Shown here: piece after piece, positions 15,830 to 23,464 of the stretch
How positions within the stretch are numbered: position 1 is the first letter of the stretch
How the letters are laid out: every line of letters starts with the position of its first letter
IMG/VR virus record: IMGVR_UViG_3300044568_000314
Location: 1-24,301 of that record
From: a virus
Length of the DNA stretch: 24,301 nt
Reading direction: 5' to 3' (one strand)
The notes under the pieces: model-generated
Told to the model about the DNA's origin: nothing
Database searches by the model: none
Seen by the model: the letters and a program-made list of their open reading frames with translations, nothing else
Translations under genes and position numbers: made by a program

Positions 15830-16777
15830 TCAGTTATATTCACATTCTACCATAAGTTCAGTCAGACATGCAACCAAATTTATTTCTTGATCCGCAACAA
15901 ACGCAGACTGGTACTGATACTTACCGATAGTCACAACAGCTTGCGGAATGCTGTGTGGCTTCATATACTCATACAGACCATCATAAATCTTGCGATAGAT
16001 CCGTGCAGGTTCAATGTCAGAATTTGCTACACACCACTTTCGCATCTCACCAAAACTCTTGTCCTTCAGGTGCTTAACCAAGTCGCCAATCTTACGAACA
16101 TCGGACAGTTGTGCAACAATTCCTGCATCAAGAGAACCAGAAGAACTGTAACGCTGTAACTCATTAAGAGTACGGCGATAGTCGGGAAAGAACTTCTCAA
16201 TGATCTTGGCTAGAACTGTCTTGTCGTATGTCACACTTTCCTGTGTAAGAATGTTTTCCATACGCTTCATCAATTGTGAAGCCATCTTAGCCTTCTCATC
16301 ATTCTTCAATGCAAAGTCAATGACAGAACACCGAGAATGAATAGCTTCAATCAGCTTGGACTTGAAGTTACAAGTGAAGATGAAAGTACAATTCGCAGCA
16401 AACTCTTCAATTGCACCACGCATAGCAGCCTGTGCGTCTGGAGTCATATAGTCTGCTTCGTCTAGGATAATAACCTTCTTACCACCAGTCAGAGATACGG
16501 TTGAAGCATAGTTGCGAATGGTGGTTCTCAGCACATCAATACCACGATTTTCAGAAGCATTGATGTACAAATGATTGATACCAATCTCATCACACATGGC
16601 CTTTGCAACAGTTGTCTTACCGACACCTGCTGTACCAGTCAGCATGAGATTAGGAATCTCTTTGTTTTTTACATACTCTTGAAACGGTTTCTTCAGCCGA
16701 TCAGGAAGAATACAGTCAGTGATCGTTGAGGGGCGGTACTTTTCTACCCATAGGAAGGATTCGGTCATCAATTTCAT
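15830..16777 (-). CDS. 44: Clamp-loader ATPase subunit gp44
   Basis: The 315-residue AAA+ protein begins LWVEKYRPSTITDCILPDRL, the standard clamp-loader N-terminus. It has Walker A GTAGVGKT (48-55), Walker B VIILDEAD (102-108 plus D) and the SRC motif (148-150) that supplies the arginine finger to the neighbouring subunit. This is the T4 gp44/RFC-type loader, which with gp62 uses ATP to place the gp45 clamp on DNA. The start could be the ATG at 16777 or at 16768, three codons later; neither has a strong ribosome site, and both lie inside the 85-residue gene, which it overlaps by about 60 bases, suggesting coupled translation. Confidence 0.95.
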   Translation of the reverse strand: MKLMTESFLWVEKYRPSTITDCILPDRLKKPFQEYVKNKEIPNLMLTGTAGVGKTTVAKAMCDEIGINHLYINASENRGIDVLRTTIRNYASTVSLTGGKKVIILDEADYMTPDAQAAMRGAIEEFAANCTFIFTCNFKSKLIEAIHSRCSVIDFALKNDEKAKMASQLMKRMENILTQESVTYDKTVLAKIIEKFFPDYRRTLNELQRYSSSGSLDAGIVAQLSDVRKIGDLVKHLKDKSFGEMRKWCVANSDIEPARIYRKIYDGLYEYMKPHSIPQAVVTIGKYQYQSAFVADQEINLVACLTELMVECEYN

Positions 16778-16973
16778 CTACCATTCTTTGAAGGAGTTCT
16801 TTGGTGCCAGCACCGCCAAGATTCTGAACATAGATCATCTTGGCGGTAACCAGCATGTTGGAAGCTAACATTAGTACATCTTCAACATTATCGCACATCA
16901 TGATCTGCCTGTCAATAGGCCTCATGAGTTCTTCCATACGTTGAATAACACCTTGCTTGTCCTTCTTTGTCAC
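16716..16973 (-). CDS. Small conserved-looking phage protein of unknown function
   Basis: This 85-residue protein is mainly helical (VIQRMEELMRPIDRQIMMCD, then LMLASNMLVTAKMIYVQNLG) with an acidic C-terminal part. I recognise no domain. It starts at a GTG in a GTGA overlap with the dsbA-like stop and ends about 60 bases inside gene 44. Such a long overlap of two readable frames argues that both genes are real. In T4 the gene after dsbA is 33, a late-transcription coactivator, but I see no sequence likeness to gp33. Confidence 0.6.
   Translation of the reverse strand: MTKKDKQGVIQRMEELMRPIDRQIMMCDNVEDVLMLASNMLVTAKMIYVQNLGGAGTKELLQRMVDEIDDRILPMGRKVPPLNDH
16887..16915 (-). promoter_or_regulatory. 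Possible internal sigma70-type promoter ahead of gene 44
   Basis: TTGACA (16915-16910), a 17-base spacer and GATAAT (16892-16887) occur on the minus strand inside the 85-residue gene. The match is 11 of 12 consensus bases, so it could drive 44, the ParB-like gene, 62 and regA. Unlike the other promoters it lies inside a coding region, and chance cannot be excluded. Confidence 0.45.
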
Positions 16974-17254
16974 TTCATGACACCATCATAGAAGTCTTCA
17001 AACTGACGATTGTCTTCCTGCTCTTGAGCGTAGTTAGCCCGGAAGTAAACCTTAGCCATACGACGGATGATCTTCTTATCAACACCAGTCTTGTCAGAGA
17101 TTGCATTGATAGAGTCCTTCTGATAATCCCGTTCTGAAGCCACGCGCGTGAGGCTATCATTCAACTGAACAATAGCTTCCTTGAGTTCCTTCTTCTGAGA
17201 ATCGGAAAGAGAATTGATGCTAACGAAGTTCTGATTATGCCCGATCATGCTCAT
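16970..17254 (-). CDS. dsbA: DsbA-like double-stranded DNA-binding protein (late transcription)
   Basis: The 94-residue product is helical and charged. The segment LNDSLTRVASERDYQKDSIN, followed by the helix-turn TGVDKKIIRRMAKVYFRANY and the end FEDFYDGVM, matches the T4 DsbA pattern. T4 DsbA is a dsDNA-binding protein that binds near late promoters and helps late transcription; it is unrelated to disulfide-bond DsbA. The start ATG at 17254 follows the gene 45 stop by one base, with GGAGAG upstream. Being next to the clamp gene makes sense because gp45 is also the activator of T4 late transcription. Confidence 0.72.
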   Translation of the reverse strand: MSMIGHNQNFVSINSLSDSQKKELKEAIVQLNDSLTRVASERDYQKDSINAISDKTGVDKKIIRRMAKVYFRANYAQEQEDNRQFEDFYDGVMK

Positions 17255-17255
17255 A

Positions 17256-17921
17256 TTACTTGCTCTCCAGTGCGATGAAATACTTGATCTTGTCTTTGAA
17301 AACGCCGCTGATTGCTGTGAACTTGGCGAATGCACCAAGCTGAATTTCAACATCATAGTCACCAGGAATCAGCTTGATGTTGTCAACCTTGAACGATGCA
17401 GAAAAGTCTTCACCAGAATAATCGTTCAACTTGAATGACGCATGATTGGAAGTGTCGTTAGCCTTTTCATGTGTCTGCAAACGAATCTCACCATCTTTAC
17501 CAACAACAGAAAGATGCGTCAGATTGTTCATGGCGGCAAGACGAAGGAGCTTTGTTAGAACGATATTTGTGAGACTGAAGCTAACATCAGTCTGCTTCAG
17601 TTTAAGTTCCTTATCAGGCGGCGACACAATCAGATTGATTGAACAAGAATAGTAATTGAACTTGATCTCACCATCATTCATGATCACGGCACTGTCCGAG
17701 AACGTAAGCTCTGGGCTATTCAATGTGCTGATATTGCCAAGAAACTGGTTCAGATCATAGATGCCGAACTGTTCTGGCAATGAGTCTTCAAGTTCCACCT
17801 CTACGAGAATGGACTTCTCAGGCGAGATGGTCTTTTGAATGTTACCCTTCTGAAGAACAATTCCAGAATTGATTGAGGAAAAGTTCTTCAGAACACTCAG
17901 GGTGTTGTCACTAAGCTTCAT
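17256..17921 (-). CDS. 45: Sliding clamp gp45
   Basis: The 221-residue protein opens MKLSDNTLSVLKNFSSINSG, nearly the same as T4 gp45, followed by IYDLNQFLGNISTLNSPEL. Its C-terminal end, IPGDYDVEIQLGAFAKF and KYFIALESK, also matches the clamp. gp45 forms a trimeric ring that tethers the phage DNA polymerase and in T4 serves as mobile activator of late transcription. The ATG at 17921 has TTGGAG upstream. The order 45, dsbA-like, orf85, 44 differs from T4 by two inserted genes. Confidence 0.95.
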   Translation of the reverse strand: MKLSDNTLSVLKNFSSINSGIVLQKGNIQKTISPEKSILVEVELEDSLPEQFGIYDLNQFLGNISTLNSPELTFSDSAVIMNDGEIKFNYYSCSINLIVSPPDKELKLKQTDVSFSLTNIVLTKLLRLAAMNNLTHLSVVGKDGEIRLQTHEKANDTSNHASFKLNDYSGEDFSASFKVDNIKLIPGDYDVEIQLGAFAKFTAISGVFKDKIKYFIALESK

Positions 17922-17946
17922 AATATAATCTCCAAGTTGTTTTAGT

Positions 17947-18603
17947 TTAGGCAGCTATTGTAGCAGGGTTTTTCGGTCCTGTAAAGACCTTTAGCATGTG
18001 AGTTACATCTGCTTCCAACATACTAAGTGCGCCTTCGTTTACCAGATGATAGTCCATGATTGAACCAATCCACGCCCATTCAGAGTAGTGAACGGAAGGA
18101 TAGTAAATGGACATTTGCGACACTGGTGGATCAAATCTATTTACATTATCTGACTGTGCAGTATCATACCACTCAGGGTCAGGGCCACGTTTGACGCGAA
18201 CAACAAAACCACCCTTAGACTGAATGAACTTGATTTCGTTAGGAAAGCGAACGTCGGCGATAACAACATTAGGATAAAGTTCAAGTCTTCGCTCAAGTGA
18301 GTAGACCCAAATATTTGGATCAATCATATCACGACCAACTTCAGTGCCCATCAGCTGTAGCATGTTTCGTGGAGTGATATGCTTGCCAGTCTTTTCAGAC
18401 CACCACTCATCCTTCTCTTCACGCCACGCACGGCTTTCAGCAGTCTCACCCTCAAGAAGGTGTCGCGGCCATCCGAAGATGGCCGCTGTAGCATCCTTCA
18501 CTGTATCAGCAAAAGACAGTTTTGTGAAGTTATGTTTCTGGACAAGAATGTCAGCGACAGTTCCCTTGCCCGTGCCGATAAATCCAACAACACCAATGAT
18601 CAT
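17947..18603 (-). CDS. 1: Deoxynucleoside monophosphate kinase (gp1-like)
   Basis: The 218-residue P-loop kinase has GFIGTGKGT (7-15), then LSFADTVKDATAAIFGW, LMGTEVGRDMIDPNIWVY, and VVIADVRFPNEI, the typical order of T4 gp1-type dNMP kinase. Its job is to phosphorylate dNMPs from degraded host DNA, possibly including modified dCMP, to dNDPs. In T4 it handles hydroxymethyl-dCMP, which is worth noting because this phage also carries a TAGT-family protein linked to hydroxymethylated bases. The start ATG has AGGAAA upstream, and one base separates its start from the preceding stop. Confidence 0.85.
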   Translation of the reverse strand: MIIGVVGFIGTGKGTVADILVQKHNFTKLSFADTVKDATAAIFGWPRHLLEGETAESRAWREEKDEWWSEKTGKHITPRNMLQLMGTEVGRDMIDPNIWVYSLERRLELYPNVVIADVRFPNEIKFIQSKGGFVVRVKRGPDPEWYDTAQSDNVNRFDPPVSQMSIYYPSVHYSEWAWIGSIMDYHLVNEGALSMLEADVTHMLKVFTGPKNPATIAA

Positions 18604-18604
18604 A

Positions 18605-19498
18605 TTATAGATTTCCTGTTAAAGCCGCAATTCTATTCATATCACCACTAAAGGCATAAGTACCGATGTGCTGAGTCTTCATCCAAGGACATAGCCAAAC
18701 TGATCCGCCGATCTTGCGCCAGTATTGACAGAACATATAATCTTCGGAAAGATATCGATGAGATGCATTCTTCTCAATCTCAAGAAGTTCATTAGCTCTC
18801 TTAGAGACATCTACTCCCTTTGCAGCATCTTCCATGAGACGATGCATGTCATCAAAAGTATAGTTCAAATCAATTACGGTGTCAAAGTATGCGTGAATAT
18901 ACCGAGAACCATCAAAGTTTGCCTGACCGACATGATCTGGCTTATAGTTAAGTTTAGGATATGCTTCCTTAAACTTATCGAACACATGTCGCTTGACCAA
19001 CATGAATCCTGTGCCAATTTCCATTACTTCTAGAGGATCTGAAACATTGAACTGTTTTGTTCCAGGAACTGGATTGAAAACATAATCGCCAACAAGTCCT
19101 TCAAGTTCCATCGGATTGATTGCAGGATTGTTGCCAGCTGCTCTAGCAATATTACCCCAATTGATGGACTTCTTTGGATATGGTGCGCCGATTACGTCTT
19201 TGTCAAGAGCAATGAGCGCAAGAATATCTTGAGGATCGTAATGAATATCAGAGTCGATGAATAGAAGATGGGTAAAACCTGATCGTAAAAATTCATCTAC
19301 AAGATAGTTTCGTGCGCGAGTGATTAAAGATTCGTTGAAAAGAAAAGAGAAGCGACATTCAATACCATATTGCATACACATGGCTTGAAGATCAAGAGAT
19401 GCCTTCATATAAAGACCATGATTGTTACCGCCATACATTGGCGTAGCAACAAACAGCTTACACTTTCTCAAATCTTCAACTTTAATTGATAATTCCAT
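18605..19498 (-). CDS. GT-A glycosyltransferase in the replication operon
   Basis: The 297-residue protein opens KLFVATPMYGGNNHGLYMKA and has THLLFIDSDIHYDPQDI (76-92) with a D-x-D metal motif, then YPKKSINW and a C-terminal CPWMKTQHIGTYAFSG. This is a GT2-like family seen in T4-like phages. Unlike the glycan island, it is the first gene of the replication operon next to a dNMP kinase, so a role in glycosylating modified DNA bases is possible but unproven. The start has GGAG 7 bases upstream. Its promoter is interleaved with a terminator. Confidence 0.72.
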   Translation of the reverse strand: MELSIKVEDLRKCKLFVATPMYGGNNHGLYMKASLDLQAMCMQYGIECRFSFLFNESLITRARNYLVDEFLRSGFTHLLFIDSDIHYDPQDILALIALDKDVIGAPYPKKSINWGNIARAAGNNPAINPMELEGLVGDYVFNPVPGTKQFNVSDPLEVMEIGTGFMLVKRHVFDKFKEAYPKLNYKPDHVGQANFDGSRYIHAYFDTVIDLNYTFDDMHRLMEDAAKGVDVSKRANELLEIEKNASHRYLSEDYMFCQYWRKIGGSVWLCPWMKTQHIGTYAFSGDMNRIAALTGNL

Positions 19499-19503
19499 TT
19501 TTG

Positions 19504-19517
19504 AACTCCATAATAAA
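19504..19517 (-). repeat. 14-bp ribosome-site repeat, copy 1 (copy 2 at 19788-19801)
   Basis: The 14 bases TTTATTATGGAGTT (minus strand) occur here before the glycosyltransferase and again at 19788-19801 before the HTH gene. Each supplies the GGAG ribosome site of the gene behind it. Two neighbouring genes with the same start region suggest a duplicated expression module. Confidence 0.6.
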
Positions 19518-19552
19518 AAAGGATGCTACAGAACTATATAGCATCCTTTTTT
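19515..19552. terminator. Bidirectional intrinsic terminator after the HTH gene
   Basis: An 8-bp stem GGATGCTA/TAGCATCC (19521-19528 with 19539-19546) is flanked by six A on the left and six T on the right, extending it to 14 pairs and giving a U-tail on either strand, with a 10-base loop. It ends the HTH transcript. The downstream promoter overlaps it: the -10 box covers the loop edge and the first arm is in the spacer. Confidence 0.85.
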
Positions 19553-19563
19553 GAACATGTCAA
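19535..19563 (-). promoter_or_regulatory. Sigma70-type promoter of the replication operon, overlapping a terminator
   Basis: TTGACA (19563-19558), a 17-base spacer and TATATA (19540-19535) on the minus strand. The predicted start near 19528 is just within the second arm of the terminator, so transcripts made here escape it while readthrough from the HTH gene does not. It would drive the glycosyltransferase, dNMP kinase, 45 and following genes. Confidence 0.75.
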
Positions 19564-19569
19564 TAAAAA

Positions 19570-19782
19570 TTAAGCTGCAAAACGGTAATACATCTTGCGC
19601 TTGCCGTTTACCTTGCGGTAATTGCTGTAAATCTTATGACCTTCCATGGTGCGGAGATCATAGACACGCTTGCTTACGCTAGTCTTTGGCACTCCAGTCA
19701 GACGAGCAATCTGAGCAACAGTGATACCTGCGCCCTTGTTATTCTGACGAAGAACCTTAGCAACCTTACGAATCTGAGACAT
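19570..19782 (-). CDS. Small winged-helix DNA-binding protein
   Basis: The 70-residue basic protein has a helix-turn-helix in ITVAQIARLTGVPKTSVSKR followed by VYDLRTMEGHKIYSNYRK and a short beta wing, KRKMYYRF. It is a minimal winged-helix fold, a type often seen in marine T4-like phages. It has its own consensus promoter and a strong terminator, so it is a one-gene unit expected to be highly expressed early. A regulator of phage or host promoters is the likely role, but no operator can be named. The start has GGAG upstream. Confidence 0.8.
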   Translation of the reverse strand: MSQIRKVAKVLRQNNKGAGITVAQIARLTGVPKTSVSKRVYDLRTMEGHKIYSNYRKVNGKRKMYYRFAA

Positions 19783-19826
19783 TCAAAAACTCCATAATAA
19801 ATGAGTCACTGTTTACGTAGATAATG

Positions 19827-19854
19827 GGACGGTGTGCGACTCTTACCACCATCC
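19827..19854 (-). promoter_or_regulatory. 5' leader stem-loop of the HTH gene
   Basis: On the minus strand GGATGGTG (19854-19847) pairs with CACCGTCC (19834-19827), 8 bp with one G-U and a 12-base loop. It begins at about the predicted transcript start (near 19852), like the first hairpin of the Hsp20 leader, and may protect the 5' end of the RNA. Confidence 0.45.
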
Positions 19855-19858
19855 TATT

Positions 19859-19887
19859 ATTATAGTGGGACTAAGTCCCTATGTCAA
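19859..19887 (-). promoter_or_regulatory. Perfect-consensus sigma70 promoter of the HTH gene
   Basis: TTGACA (19887-19882), a 17-base spacer and TATAAT (19864-19859) on the minus strand, all twelve bases consensus. The -35 box directly follows the TAA stop of the CobS-like gene. The spacer contains a 5-bp hairpin, GGGAC/GTCCC with a 3-base loop (19867-19879). Confidence 0.88.
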
Positions 19888-21129
19888 TTAGAAAGCAATT
19901 TCAGGGTCATCAATCTTAGCTTCGGCCGCAGCCTCAGCAGGCTTCGGATTGACAGTCTCGTCCAGCTTCATGTAGAGATCCATAAAGCCGTTCTTAGTAT
20001 CAACATCAAAACGGTTCAGACAAAGCTTGACTGCCTTCTCACGGTCGCGACCGAAGATCGCAAAGGCTTCGCAAATGTGAACCAGACGGCGAGTGGAGAT
20101 GATATCGGAAACCGCACCATCGTAGAATGCCTTACGGATCATGTCAGCCCAATTGACAAGCTTGTCAGCAAAGTCCTTGTCTTCAATGCCAGAGGCCTGA
20201 AGAACATTGTTCAGGATCTTTGCTTCAATCTTAACAGAAGGATATTCCTGCTCAAACGTGATGGAGAAACGCTCAAGGAACGCTTCGTTCATAACGTTGG
20301 TGCCGATGAAGCGACCATCGTCAGAACCCTTACCCTTGGTGTTAGCCGTAGCCAGAATGTTGAATCCAGCAGCAGGCGTAATCACGCGGTTGATCTTCTT
20401 AAGATAGATCGGCTTGCCTTCGAGGACAGGCTGGAGACACATAAGCTTGGCATCACCAAGATCAACTTCGTCCAGAAGCAGGATAGCACCACGTTCCATG
20501 GCCACGATAACAGGACCGTTCTGCCAAACAGTCTTACCGTCAATGAGACGGAAGCCACCGATCAGATCATCCTCATCCGTTTCCTTGGTGATGTTAGCCC
20601 GAACCAGTTCACGACCTTCCTGGGCGCAAATCTGTTCAATCATCATGGTCTTACCGTTGCCAGAGAGACCAGTCACATAAGTCGGATAGAACTTACCAGA
20701 CTTGATGATCATCCGAACGTCAGAGAAGTGACCAAACGGCACGTAGCCCTTAGCCTTAGACGGTACCAGAGTAATAGCTTCGGACGTATGAAGAGCAGCC
20801 ATATTCAGATCCTCTTGATTGGCCACAGCAATAGCCATGTTTGGTGCAACGGGAACTTCCGAAGCAATCTCGGAAGCGGCGATAACATTCTTAGTTCGCT
20901 TCACACCCTTAGCAGTTTTAGCCACAGGCTGGACGGTAACGCTAGAGTCATCAAGAGAGTAGACACCGCGACCAACACGGCGCGAGTCGTCCTTGACGAG
21001 CCACGTCGGATACGAAACATCGCAGTTCTCATAGAGATGAACCAACTGCTGGCGAGAGATGGTCTTGATATCACCATACTCAGCCTTGACAGCGGCGAAG
21101 AATGCACTCTTATCAACGGACTTAGCCAT
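19888..21129 (-). CDS. cobS: CobS-like (MoxR-type) AAA+ ATPase
   Basis: The 413-residue protein has a variable N-terminal part (about 1-125) and an AAA+ core with Walker A GLSGNGKT (154-161), Walker B ILLLDEVD (216-223), and ILATANTKGKGSDDGRFIGT with a sensor-like asparagine. This core resembles CobS, the ATPase of aerobic cobaltochelatase, and MoxR ATPases. Because no CobN chelatase is present and the partner next door is a VWA protein, it is more likely part of a phage MoxR-VWA remodelling pair than a vitamin B12 enzyme. cobS-like genes are widespread in T4-like cyanophages. It has a perfect-consensus promoter and AAGGAAA as ribosome site. Base composition is clearly richer in G+C than in the glycan island. 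Confidence 0.85.
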   Translation of the reverse strand: MAKSVDKSAFFAAVKAEYGDIKTISRQQLVHLYENCDVSYPTWLVKDDSRRVGRGVYSLDDSSVTVQPVAKTAKGVKRTKNVIAASEIASEVPVAPNMAIAVANQEDLNMAALHTSEAITLVPSKAKGYVPFGHFSDVRMIIKSGKFYPTYVTGLSGNGKTMMIEQICAQEGRELVRANITKETDEDDLIGGFRLIDGKTVWQNGPVIVAMERGAILLLDEVDLGDAKLMCLQPVLEGKPIYLKKINRVITPAAGFNILATANTKGKGSDDGRFIGTNVMNEAFLERFSITFEQEYPSVKIEAKILNNVLQASGIEDKDFADKLVNWADMIRKAFYDGAVSDIISTRRLVHICEAFAIFGRDREKAVKLCLNRFDVDTKNGFMDLYMKLDETVNPKPAEAAAEAKIDDPEIAF

Positions 21130-21167
21130 TAGAAACTTTCCTTGTGTGTGTTTTGGATTATGTATAT

Positions 21168-21196
21168 ATTATAGTCCAGGAAGAGGTGGTTGTCAA
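21168..21196 (-). promoter_or_regulatory. Perfect-consensus sigma70 promoter of the CobS-like gene
   Basis: TTGACA (21196-21191), a 17-base spacer and TATAAT (21173-21168) on the minus strand. The upstream gene's TGA stop (21195-21193) lies inside the -35 box. No hairpin is evident in the short leader. Confidence 0.88.
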
Positions 21197-23412
21197 GCGG
21201 CAATTCGCTTGACAAACCGAGAGAGTAGTACGCGGGACACAGCCTTCTTTTCCGAAAACTTGATGAATTCCGATGCAATCTTTTTCTTAGACATATCGGA
21301 ACTAATAGCAAGTTTTCCAGAAGAAACATCAAACGACTTATGGTTGATGATGTAGTATTCATCATACCCAGAGGTTGTTGCACCAAAGAACCCGCTGTTT
21401 TTCCAATCAGTTGATGCCTTCTTGTAAGCTTCGCCAGACTGCCCGTTGACACGGCCATAAGCCTGACTGAAGCCATAAGAAGTGATGTAGAAGCCGATTA
21501 GATTACAGCCAGTACGATCCTTGAGAACACGGAGAAGCAAACCAGTCATAGCCTTATCAGAATAAGGATCCCGATGATAATATGAATGTGTGTTCTCAGA
21601 CCGAATATCATAGGACTTCTTGGTAATTTCATCCTGAAGAATATACTTGCGCGTTTTCCAAGACGAAGGAAGCCCATGAATGTGAGAAATCGGATCGGAC
21701 TCGCCGTCAGTCAGGAAGACTGTGTTAACAATCTGAACCCGAGACTTAGCTTTGAACCGATTGATGATCAAGTCAGCCACACCGATGCATTCATTCAGAG
21801 GCGTTGAAGTCATGCTATCACAGTGAAGATTTCCGTTGCATGCCATCACATACAGATGGAACATTGCATCATTGAATTCTGCAACATTCATCCGCGATGA
21901 AAGCAGATTACGGGCCACGAAGTTGTCAAAGTCCAGTTCGTTCTGGTTCCTAGTGAATGACCGAACACTGACACGGCCACTATCAACATCAAAACCAGTG
22001 GTGCTACGGAACGAATAGACTTCAAACGGGATCTGCACTCGCTTACAGAACATGGTCAGCGAAAGCAACTGCTTGACAGTCTTCTTTAGATGAAGATCCA
22101 TAGAGCCAGACCAGTCAACGAACATGACGAAGCCATGATTCTTACCAGACGCAACCGTGGTAATACGACGGAACAGGTCATCATTGTACCGATAAGAATG
22201 AAGCTTATTAGTATCAATCACGCCAGTCTTAGCCACGCTGGTACGCGAGTGTTCATCGGCTGACTTCCGCATTTCAAACTCCTTGACCATGAAGGAGATT
22301 GACGCATTTTCTTCCGACTTGAACTTCTGGAGTTCCTGGCGAACAGTCTTGAGCCAATCTTGATTCCAGAAACCAGCAATACACTTGCGCTGATCAGCAA
22401 GAACAATCTTGTAATCATTGACAACCTGTTCATACTTGACAGGGCGAGGTATCTTGACGTAGACATATTCCTCGTCGGACTTGATTACCAAGTCTTCCTG
22501 ATTTTTCTGCCAAGCCTTTTCAGTTTCAGACTCGGGAATGTCATCATCAGACTTTGCACCAACGTTCAGTGGGTCATCAGAGTCGCGCTTGTCATCGCCA
22601 TCACCAGCTTCGGTATCGTCCGAATCAGACTCATCGTCATCCTCGTCCTCATCATCAGAGTCATCCCCGCGACCAGATGAATAGTTTTCATCATCATCGC
22701 CGAAATCTTCATCATCAGATTCGTCCGAGAAATCATAATCGTCCTCGTCGGACATGCCGCCCTTAGCCCGCATATCGTCCATGTCAGTCTCAGGCTCGTC
22801 CTGTTCCTGCTTAGACTTAGACCAACCGAAGATTTCTTCCGTGAGAGCCATGACCTCATCAAAAGTCTCAGCCGCGTCAACCCGATCAACCATGATCTTT
22901 TCTTCGGCCGAGAACTTGATGCCCGACATTGCACCACCCTTAAAGTAGATATTCAGGCGATCAATGAAAGACATAGAGTTAACGTCCTTGGTCTTGGTAC
23001 CAAAGAAGTCCTTTTCAATTAGTTCAGCATAGCCCTTAACATAGTTCCGACGAGCACCAGGGAAGCGGCGCTTCTGGCGCTTGTCAATGCGGGCGTCTTC
23101 AATAACGTTAAGGAAGCCCTTGACCGCAGCCAGAGCCTTGTTAGAAGCCGAGCCAGTCACACGGGTAGCAATGTCTTTGAGTGCATCCATCCAGCCGTCA
23201 GCGGGTGTGTCAAGAGCATGACCAACCTCGTGAACGACCAGCATGTCATACAGGTCATTAGACATTTCGCGCCACACGGGAAGAATAAGGACACGGTTCT
23301 TAACGTCAAACATGGCCGTCTTAGCGGCGGCGCTATGCTGTACCGTAATGTTTTCCGTAGCCAGCAGCTTGGCTAGCTGGGACTTGGCGTTATGATTGTG
23401 TGTTACTTCCAT
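21193..23412 (-). CDS. CobT-like protein: HEXXH metallopeptidase-like domain, acidic linker, VWA domain
   Basis: The 739-residue protein has three parts. The N-terminal region carries HEVGH (61-65), a zinc-metallopeptidase-like motif, followed by NVIEDARID (102-110), whose Glu105 could be the third ligand and which resembles the corresponding part of CobT. Residues about 205-290 are extremely rich in Asp, Glu and Ser, as in the linker of CobT. The C-terminal von Willebrand A domain has the MIDAS motif DWSGS (433-437), a Thr near 537 and FLTDGESD (566-573). VWA proteins of this kind work with MoxR/CobS ATPases, and the CobS-like gene is directly downstream. Whether the peptidase site is active, and on what, is unknown. 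Confidence 0.8.
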   Translation of the reverse strand: MEVTHNHNAKSQLAKLLATENITVQHSAAAKTAMFDVKNRVLILPVWREMSNDLYDMLVVHEVGHALDTPADGWMDALKDIATRVTGSASNKALAAVKGFLNVIEDARIDKRQKRRFPGARRNYVKGYAELIEKDFFGTKTKDVNSMSFIDRLNIYFKGGAMSGIKFSAEEKIMVDRVDAAETFDEVMALTEEIFGWSKSKQEQDEPETDMDDMRAKGGMSDEDDYDFSDESDDEDFGDDDENYSSGRGDDSDDEDEDDDESDSDDTEAGDGDDKRDSDDPLNVGAKSDDDIPESETEKAWQKNQEDLVIKSDEEYVYVKIPRPVKYEQVVNDYKIVLADQRKCIAGFWNQDWLKTVRQELQKFKSEENASISFMVKEFEMRKSADEHSRTSVAKTGVIDTNKLHSYRYNDDLFRRITTVASGKNHGFVMFVDWSGSMDLHLKKTVKQLLSLTMFCKRVQIPFEVYSFRSTTGFDVDSGRVSVRSFTRNQNELDFDNFVARNLLSSRMNVAEFNDAMFHLYVMACNGNLHCDSMTSTPLNECIGVADLIINRFKAKSRVQIVNTVFLTDGESDPISHIHGLPSSWKTRKYILQDEITKKSYDIRSENTHSYYHRDPYSDKAMTGLLLRVLKDRTGCNLIGFYITSYGFSQAYGRVNGQSGEAYKKASTDWKNSGFFGATTSGYDEYYIINHKSFDVSSGKLAISSDMSKKKIASEFIKFSEKKAVSRVLLSRFVKRIAA

Positions 23413-23435
23413 AGTGTCCTCTTGATTATGGACAT

Positions 23436-23464
23436 ATCTTAAACTGAATCGTGGGTGGTGTCAA
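23436..23464 (-). promoter_or_regulatory. Sigma70-type promoter of the metallopeptidase/VWA gene
   Basis: TTGACA (23464-23459), a 17-base spacer and TAAGAT (23441-23436; 4 of 6 consensus) on the minus strand. The preceding gene's TGA stop (23463-23461) is nested in the -35 box, as with two other promoters here. Confidence 0.65.

Noticed and set aside
15548-16159. A 203-codon plus-strand frame across gene 44 and the ParB-like gene
   Set aside because: It spans two confident minus-strand genes, has no ribosome site or motif, and looks like chance.
19834-21132. A 432-codon open frame on the plus strand
   Set aside because: It mirrors the CobS-like gene, has no recognisable domain and runs against all other genes; it is a shadow of the conserved AAA+ frame.
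22554-22937. Repetitive frames rich in His/Arg or Met/Ser in the VWA gene
   Set aside because: They are other-frame readings of the low-complexity GAC/GAT stretch that encodes the acidic linker.
19888-23412. Genuine aerobic cobaltochelatase (CobS/CobT) for vitamin B12
   Set aside because: No CobN or other cobalamin gene is visible and the partner carries a HEXXH domain; a MoxR-VWA function fits better.
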